From Cephalopachus bancanus (taxonomy: Eukaryota > Chordata > Mammalia > Primates > Tarsiidae), in NCBI GenBank assembly GCA_027257055.1, contig JAPVLO010000161.1, positions 3,162,001 to 3,226,000 on the forward strand: a stretch of 64,000 nucleotides of DNA, written 5' to 3'. Made by a program: the position numbers and the translations under genes. Below are positions 58,261 to 64,000 of this stretch, one piece after another. Within the stretch, counting starts at the first letter, position 1. Each line of letters starts with the position of its first letter. Below the pieces are notes generated by a model. That model had not been told where the DNA came from. It worked only from the letters and a program-made list of their open reading frames with translations, and did not search any database.

Positions 58261-60004
58261 AGTAGTAATTAGGAAGCATTCGGTGTGCATGTCTTTAACC
58301 GTTAAAATAGGGGATGAGTAGGAGACCTGGTGCTTGTTGTGGGAAATGGAAGCCTGGGCAGTGGTGAACCAAGAGGGTAGCCCCTCATAGGGGCTCCAAA
58401 GGGAGAGTGTCCTCAGATCTGGTGGTCTGGCAAATTCTGCTTGCTCAAAACAGAGCTTATTCTTGAAATGTCATGGGAACCCTCTCTCACAAGAGCTGCT
58501 GGAATCCAGCAATGAGGGGGCTTGGCAAGCCCAGAGGCAGCCACTGCAATGCAAGGAGGCAAGGCTGCAGTGCATCTGGGCCAGAAAGCCTCTGTCCTTG
58601 GAGGGCTGGAGAATTACTTCATAAGCTCCCATGCTCGTCTCGCCAAGCTGAGGAGTGCTGAATGTGAGAGTGACGGTAGACACAGATTTCTGAAAACCGG
58701 CATTTCCTTCAGTTTGTCAGTTGGCTTCCAGAATTTCAGCAGCCTGGCCTGGAGGGTGCTCCTAGTGTTCCCGAGGAGGCCTAAGCATTTGTTCCCTCTC
58801 ACACTGATAGGCCTGGTGAAGGTAATCCCCTCATCAGTCCGAGACCAAGTTCTGCTTGGAACTGTCCTCATTTTCCATTCTTTTAAATGTAGTTCCTCTT
58901 TTCTGTTCCATAACCTCCAAGCCCTGTTGTTCTTTCTCCTTAGGTTAGACCTCATATCCCTTAAAGCTGCAGCCCAAGCCTTAATGTACCCCTTTCTCCT
59001 AGCAACCTGCTGTCTTCAGCCTTTCTCTGGATCTCTTTTTCTCTTGGGTCAGCCTGATTTAAGCCTTAAGGTTGTCCTGGCTCTCCAGATTCCTCTTGCT
59101 CCCGGATGGTCTCATCTTTTTGCCTGGGGAAGACATGTATTTCTTCAGGGAAGAAGGAAGCACTAGAACCAATTAACTGAGCCCCAGTCCATGACTCTGA
59201 GAACCCTTTCCCAGGGTGAGAGACCAAGCTAACTGACTCCACCCTTAGACCCCCCCCTGTCCCAGGATCTCACTTTCTTTCTTTTTTTTTTTTAGGGGCT
59301 CACTTTCCCCATCACATTCTCAAGTACACAGGGAAAGTTCCCATTTTCTCCAGCAACTACCAGAAGATAAAGTTTCTAATTAAAACCTTAGTGGGATGAT
59401 GACAGTCCTATTCAGCAAAATTGTATTGATTTATTACATGAGTGATTGATCCCACCTACTTTGAAAATGAATTTGAGAAAATCAACAAAAAAACACAGGT
59501 ACATTGAGACCCAAAGCAACTTAATCTGGGAGAAAGCAGTCAATGCATAAAAGAGATTGAGAAATACTCTCAAAATAGTACAAATTCAAGTTATTAAAAA
59601 ACACAAATGTAATTCTGCTGTGAAGGGCAGTTATGAAAAAGGGACACTGGATGAATGTCATTGATTAGCAGTAGATGATTATTTCATCTGGAGAAAGTGA
59701 CTTTTTCCTATCTGGTATCTGCCCTTAAGTATGTCATTGGTTATGTTGTTAATGTCCCCAAACCAAGAGCCCTGTCATACATTCCCAACAATGTTATATG
59801 AAAGACCAGTGTATAGAGCTGTAACTTAGATGCCCTTCAGTGTAAGCCCTCAGAATGTATCAGCTCTGGAGAGACTACAAGAACCAGGTTCCTTCTGTGC
59901 CCAAGTTCTCTTTCTAGTGAGGCAGACTCTTACATGGGTAACTCCAGTTTAATTACATCATTAGTAGCGAAGAGTTTAGAAATACACAGGAAGGGGTCAA
60001 CAAC
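58261..60004. other. Unique stretch containing the longest open frame
   Basis: The frame at 58522-59166 (214 codons) is the longest in the window but has no recognisable domain, no splice or promoter context and an opposite-strand shadow. It is probably chance. There is a C/T-rich run near 59251-59293. No repeat was recognised. Confidence 0.5.
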
Positions 60005-60125
60005 TCTTCTGACAAATATTTATTGAGTATATTCTATGTGCACAGCATTAAATAAGTGAATATGGCCTCTATCCTCATGAAGTTTATGGTCCAATTCTGA
60101 CCCACAGGAAAGACAGAATCTGGGA
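60005..60125 (-). repeat. L2 LINE 3' end, reverse
   Basis: GACAAATATTTATTGAGTATA, TCTATGTGCACAGCATTAAA and TCCTCATGAAGTTTATGGTCC are the reversed tail. Confidence 0.75.
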
Positions 60126-60214
60126 GGGAGGGGAGTTACGTTTGAGCTGGACTGTGAAGCTTAGAAGTTCATTAGAGATCAGGACTCACTCATAAGCAGA
60201 CCCTGAACATTTAT

Positions 60215-60375
60215 CATAATACTACAAGAAAGGGGTTGGCAGTAGTGGGACACTGCCGGGGGGGCACATAATATCAATAAGGGTACCGACACTTTACTTG
60301 TATGGTGACCACATATGTACCTAACCCTTTTTGTACCCCACATTTTAAAAATAAATTAAAATAATTTTAAAAAAG
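60215..60375 (+). repeat. L1 3' end, primate-type
   Basis: A G-rich run at 60258-60265 is followed by ATGTACCTAACCC, TTTTTGTACCCCACATTTT and an A-rich tail. It is a sister of 24425-24600. Confidence 0.7.
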
Positions 60376-60377
60376 AA

Positions 60378-60920
60378 ATCAGTAACAATGAGATATCCAT
60401 CGTTAAACCCTCAAATATTTAGAAATTAAACAGCATGTTTCTAAATAGCCCATAGGTCAAAAAGGAAATCGCAAAAGAAATTAGAAAATATTTTAATTAA
60501 ATGATAAAAATGCAACTTATCAAAATATGTGGAATGCAGCTGAAGTAATGCTCAGAGAGGAATGCTTATATTAGATTAGCTTAATGGAGGAATGCTTGTG
60601 TTAGAATAGAAGAAAAGTCTACAATCAATCAAAATTCCACCATGAAGAGCAAGAAACAGAAGAGCAAGGCTGAAATAAAAAGGCACGATGGAAAAAAATA
60701 GCAGAAATTATCAAAATAGAAAACAGACAATAGGAAAAATTGACAAAGCCAAAAATTGGTTCTTGAAAAGATTAACAAAATTTAGAAACTCCTAGCTAGA
60801 ATGAATAAGAAACAAAGAAGAAAAAAAGAACACAAATACCAATATATCAAGAATTTAAAAGATGTTAATTAGCACAAATCTTACAGATATTACAAAAATA
60901 ATCAGGACAGGAATTCAACA
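60378..60920 (+). repeat. L1M ORF2 fragment, forward
   Basis: CTCAAATATTTAGAAATTAAAC, CTAAATAGCCCATAGGTCAAA, GTGGAATGCAGCTGAAG and CCAAAAATTGGTTCTTG then CTCCTAGCTAGAATGAATAAG run in the order of the L1 ORF2 endonuclease-to-RT junction. It is frame-broken. It follows an L1 3' end on the same strand, so two insertions are nested or adjacent. Confidence 0.85.
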
Positions 60921-61774
60921 AGCAGAAAGAGAGAGCATGAACCTCAGATAACTAGAGTTTCCTAGTTATACATGGATTTGGGAGAGGAGTTGTAGTAACA
61001 GACATGGACTGAAAAGATTGCTTGGAACCAGGTAGGAACCAGAAATTTTGTTTTTTACAGTGACCTAGGACCCATATACACAGCTCATTGTACTGCTCCT
61101 TACACCAGCATAGTTCCTACCCCAAGTGGGGTTCTGATGCACATGGTAGACCAGAGATGCCAAAACTGAAGACAGGTTACTACATGGACTGTAAGTACCT
61201 GCTTTCAGGGGCACCCAGACTTCTTCAAGACATTTTTGGACATGGGTTAGTAGGTGACTCTGGTAGGCCTGTGTCCACAGCCCCCAGAATATGAGGAGAC
61301 TATTTCTTCTTCCCAGATTCTAGCTTCTCATCAGTAAGGCTCATGGATTTCAAAACTGACCTGACGCCATCCTGAGGCTGTGATATCATCCTTGCATGGT
61401 TTATACGCTTCTGAAAATGGAGCTCTTCCTTGTAGGGTTGAGCTTGAACAGTCATGCCAGAAGATGCTTTTCAGAGTCTGGCTGCTCACCTCCAGCTTTC
61501 ATGTCAATGTCAGCCTGCCATGGCTTATTCCAGACCCAGGCAGCACATAAGAGAGTGGCAGGGGTGGCATGGGCAGGGTTTCATATACTAGTCACAGGAA
61601 TGACATCTGTCAGCCATGAGACTATAAACAAGATCCTATACTGCAAAGAAAAAGTGGCCAAAGCTGAATTTTTTTCCACACTGCTCAGTCTTTTTCCTGG
61701 CTTGTGTTTGTTGCTCTTTGTGGAACTGGCCCTTCCTTGTTCTCTCTCATCTGTCTCACTATTCGTCTGAGAGA
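60921..61774. other. Unique intronic sequence, nothing recognised
   Basis: The 124-codon frame at 61396-61770 has no recognised domain and no splice context. No confident repeat was found. Confidence 0.4.
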
Positions 61775-61928
61775 CAATATAGCATAGTGGCAAAGAGCAT
61801 GGACTCTGGAGCCAGACTATGATCCTGGACAGGTTACCTTTCCTCTGCATCCCTCAGTTTGATCATCTATAAAACGAGGGAAATGAGAGTATCATCTCAC
61901 AGGATTGTTGTGAAGGTTAAATACTTAA
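61775..61928 (+). repeat. MIR SINE, forward, first part (split by mariner)
   Basis: ATATAGCATAGTGGCAAAGAGC, TGGACTCTGGAGCCAGACTA and TTGATCATCTATAAAACGAGG give the head and core. The tail resumes at 62518-62560 (TAAGTGCTCAGAACACAATC) after the mariner. Confidence 0.9.
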
Positions 61929-61930
61929 TA

Positions 61931-62515
61931 CAAGGGGAACCCCCCCAAAAAAAACCAAAAAGCTTTTGGAGGGCAGGCCCCTTGTAGTACACTCAGAATT
62001 TGTTCCTCCAGATAAAAATGGTCAATCCAGGTTTTTATCTGGAAGTTTTGAGAAGATTGTCTCATAATTTGCAGAAGAAACATCCTGAGTTGTGGCAGAC
62101 AAGTTACTGATTCTTCCACCACGACAATGCACCTACGCACACTGCACTGAGTGTTCAGTAGTTTTTGACCAAAAATTGCATGACACCTGTGCCCCACCCT
62201 CCCTATTGACCGATCTCACCTCTAGCGACTTTTTTGTTTGTTTCCCCAGATGAAACAAGTTCTTAAAGGGAAATATTGTGTCATTGTGGAAGAAGTGAAA
62301 CAAAAAACAAAGCAAAACAAAACAAAATGGCAAAAAGCACTAAAAGGCATCAAATTGATGGGTTCAAAAACTGTTTTGAGCAGTGGAAAAAGCATCTTGA
62401 TAGATCAAGATTACATCAAACAGAGAGTACTTTGGAGGTAATTGAAGTTTAAACACATAAGAATAAATATACAATTTTTTATTTAAAAATTCCAGTTGTT
62501 TTGGGTACCCCCTTG
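61931..62515 (+). mobile_element. Decayed mariner (Hsmar2-like) DNA transposon
   Basis: Inverted ends CAAGGGGAACCCCCCC and GGGTACCCCCTTG are flanked by the TA duplication at 61929-61930 and 62516-62517. The interior retains the C-terminal third of a mariner transposase. Pieces such as FFHHDNAP and MKQVLKGK, then a VEEVKQK to KALKGIK stretch, are readable across stops and an AAAAC-repeat insertion. About half the usual 1.3 kb is missing by internal deletion between the left end and the C-terminal region. It is dead and inserted in a MIR. Confidence 0.87.
62238..62441 (+). pseudogene. Mariner transposase C-terminal remnant
   Basis: The frame starting MFPQMKQVLKGKY corresponds to the end of a mariner-type transposase. 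The catalytic region is deleted or interrupted by stops upstream, and the A-rich insertion near 62301-62326 adds residues. It is not functional. Confidence 0.8.
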
Positions 62516-62580
62516 TATATTTTTTAAGTGCTCAGAACACAATCTGACACCTAGTGCTAGATGTAGTACCAAATTGCAGG

Positions 62581-63044
62581 TTTAGTTGTGTTCTTTGACC
62601 TTCTCAGCTCTTGTGTTCCTTGGGCTAATTACCCTGGCCTCCTTCTGGTGGAAGCTCCTCCACTCTGTCCCTTCCAGTGGAGACCTGGCTGCCTCACTGC
62701 CTGCAGGCTCTCTTGTCAGACAGCAACTGTATAGGCACAGGAGGTCTTGCCCACTGGCATTCACTGATCCTGAGTTGAGACTATTGTGGGGTCATCCAAG
62801 CTTCTAGAATTGTTTACTTAATAAATTGGAGGGTTTCACCTTCCCCAAAATAGACTGAGCTAATCTAGCCACCATGCTCATCAGGTACTGGTTGTTCATG
62901 TTATGACATTGATGCTGGCAAGAAGGGAGTATTGTGGAAATTTGCCCCAGGAAAACTGGGGCAAAGATGAGGAAGAGGAAGAAGAAATCCCCTCAGGTGG
63001 GGAATTTAAGTAGCATCAGGCACTTGTGTTTTGCTTTACCTTTT
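62581..63044. other. Unique intronic sequence, nothing recognised
   Basis: No repeat or gene was recognised. Confidence 0.4.
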
Positions 63045-63240
63045 TTTAGAACATTCTTAAATGCATTATCTTACTTTATCCTTACTACAAGTCTGGGAGG
63101 TAAGCATGGCCACAGAAGATATTTTCTCTAGAAATGAAAAAGCTGAAGCCCAGAAGACTTAAGGACTTGCTCAAGGTCATACAGCTACTTAGAGACAAAC
63201 CAAAGCCATAAACCCAGAAGTGCTGACTCCCAAGACTCCC
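63045..63240 (-). repeat. MIR SINE, reverse
   Basis: GTCTGGGAGGTAAGCATGG, GAAGCCCAGAAGACTTAAGG and GCTCAAGGTCATACAGCTAC are the reversed MIR core. Confidence 0.85.
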
Positions 63241-64000
63241 TGCAAGGGGCTATGTATAGAAAGTCACTGTGAACTACTGTTTGAGCAAACTGTGTGACCC
63301 CCCTCTTGGCAAGAGGAAAGGCCTTGGCTTTTAGCAAGACCAATGAAGAACACAATGAGACACCACTTACATTGTGTTTTGAAACTCTGCCAGGGAGGAG
63401 GAATGTCTTGGAAGTTTAGCCCTCTGTTGGGTGTTTCTGAGAGAGTGTTGTTCTCTCATGCTGGATTTAATGAATAAATTATAATAACTTTTGCATTTTT
63501 ATCCACATTATGCATGCTTACCACCCTTCCCCCATAATTCCCCTTTCCCACTTCTATATAATGCTATATTTCTTTTCATGTTTTATCTTTGGGAACTTGA
63601 CACTGATTTTTTTTTAAACTCATTCCTAGTGATTGCTAATAAAGATGCACACCTCCTTGTTCTCTGTTTAAAGGTATATATGCTCAGGGCAAGAAACGTA
63701 GGAAGGCATGTATGGGAGAAGGTACATTTATACCTCCAAGGGGAAGGTGCTCTTTTAGGAGCTAGAAAAGGAAGGGGAAAATGTTATATGACTCCTGGTG
63801 GAATGGGAGCTCCTTAGAAAATATGTGATGTCTTATCTGTCTGTCTCCAGTTCTTAGCATGCAGGAATACGTGGTATATTTATAGAATACATGTACCAAT
63901 GAGTAGATGGATGACTACATGAGTGGATGGATAGATGGACGCTAACGCATCAAAGTCAAACCTCACTTGGATTGTTGTGTTAGGGAGCTTTCTCAATTAA
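63241..64000. other. Unique intron with a short GGAT repeat
   Basis: An imperfect GGAT/GGATA repeat lies at 63907-63940 (GATGGATGACTAC, GTGGATGGATAGATGG). No gene was recognised. The window ends in intron. Confidence 0.5.

Larger units (their letters stand above)
6989..64000 (+). other. AUTS2: AUTS2 downstream intron, 5' portion
   Basis: The intron runs from the GTAAGA donor to the window edge. I looked for the expected next coding segment, which should start ASDASSEKLF, and did not find it, so the intron exceeds 57 kb. Long introns with embedded enhancers are known for human AUTS2. The content is about a third interspersed repeats, mostly old, with several repeat-poor blocks listed separately. 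Confidence 0.72.

Noticed and set aside
58522..59166. Longest open frame (214 codons) as a possible gene
   Set aside because: No recognisable domain, no splice, promoter or poly-A context, and a 113-codon frame overlaps on the other strand. Consistent with chance in unique sequence.
1..64000. CRISPR arrays, operons, prophage or plasmid features
   Set aside because: The DNA is clearly vertebrate intron with SINE, LINE and LTR relics. No regularly spaced repeats of CRISPR type were seen.
1..64000. tRNA, rRNA, snRNA or known microRNA genes
   Set aside because: No cloverleaf, U6/U1-like or recognised microRNA sequence was spotted by eye. Only tRNA-derived MIR heads were seen. A tool scan could still find a decayed copy.

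Overview
The window is non-coding mammalian genomic DNA with one convincing coding exon. The organism is a primate: dimeric Alu elements, a monomeric FLAM-type Alu, primate-type L1 3' ends, and many ancient MIR, L2, L1M, MER5 and MaLR relics. The twelve younger dimeric Alus share a sequence signature unlike the anthropoid AluJ/S/Y and the lemur/loris elements I know: a left arm reading GGCTCAGCCTGTAATCCC (the usual ACG after GGCTC is shortened), an A-rich linker with CTACAATAAATCAAAAAA, and an end reading GAGACTCCAACTC. My best inference is a tarsier. That rests on recalled repeat biology, not on a search.

The gene is almost certainly AUTS2, on the + strand. A 30-nt exon at 6959-6988, with a clean acceptor (pyrimidine tract plus AG) and a GTAAGA donor, encodes CDSDSDQEEK. 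This matches the short acidic stretch in the N-terminal half of AUTS2, a Polycomb PRC1.3/PRC1.5-associated protein involved in neurodevelopment. Bases 1-6958 are then the end of the upstream intron and 6989-64000 are the first 57 kb of the downstream intron. I find no second coding exon, rRNA or tRNA gene, CRISPR array or operon. All long open frames look like chance or repeat frames.

Layout. 1-6 kb: L2 and MIR relics, one Alu, a perfect 19-bp inverted repeat, a possible enhancer and an exact 170-bp tandem duplication. 6-10 kb: the exon and mostly unique intron. 10.5-18 kb: nested MIR/FLAM, a repeated 90-bp motif, and a repeat-free CpG-retaining block at 16.1-16.55 kb. 19.4-26 kb: repeat-dense (four Alus, a ~1 kb L2, L1 3' ends, a MaLR LTR). 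26-37 kb: MIR and L2 relics in unique sequence. 37-47 kb: a (TG)n tract, three Alus, two L2s and an AT-rich palindrome cluster. 48-58.3 kb: three Alus and the best enhancer-like blocks (48.5, 53.1, 55.5 and 57.7 kb). 58.3-64 kb: unique sequence, L1 pieces, and a decayed mariner inserted in a MIR.

The exon supplies a small acidic in-frame protein segment. The rest is intron that would be spliced out. The repeat-poor, motif-rich blocks are plausible cis-regulatory elements, in keeping with the known enhancer content of AUTS2 introns. Conservation cannot be seen from one sequence, so those calls are inference. Repeat boundaries are approximate unless flanked by target-site duplications that I read directly.
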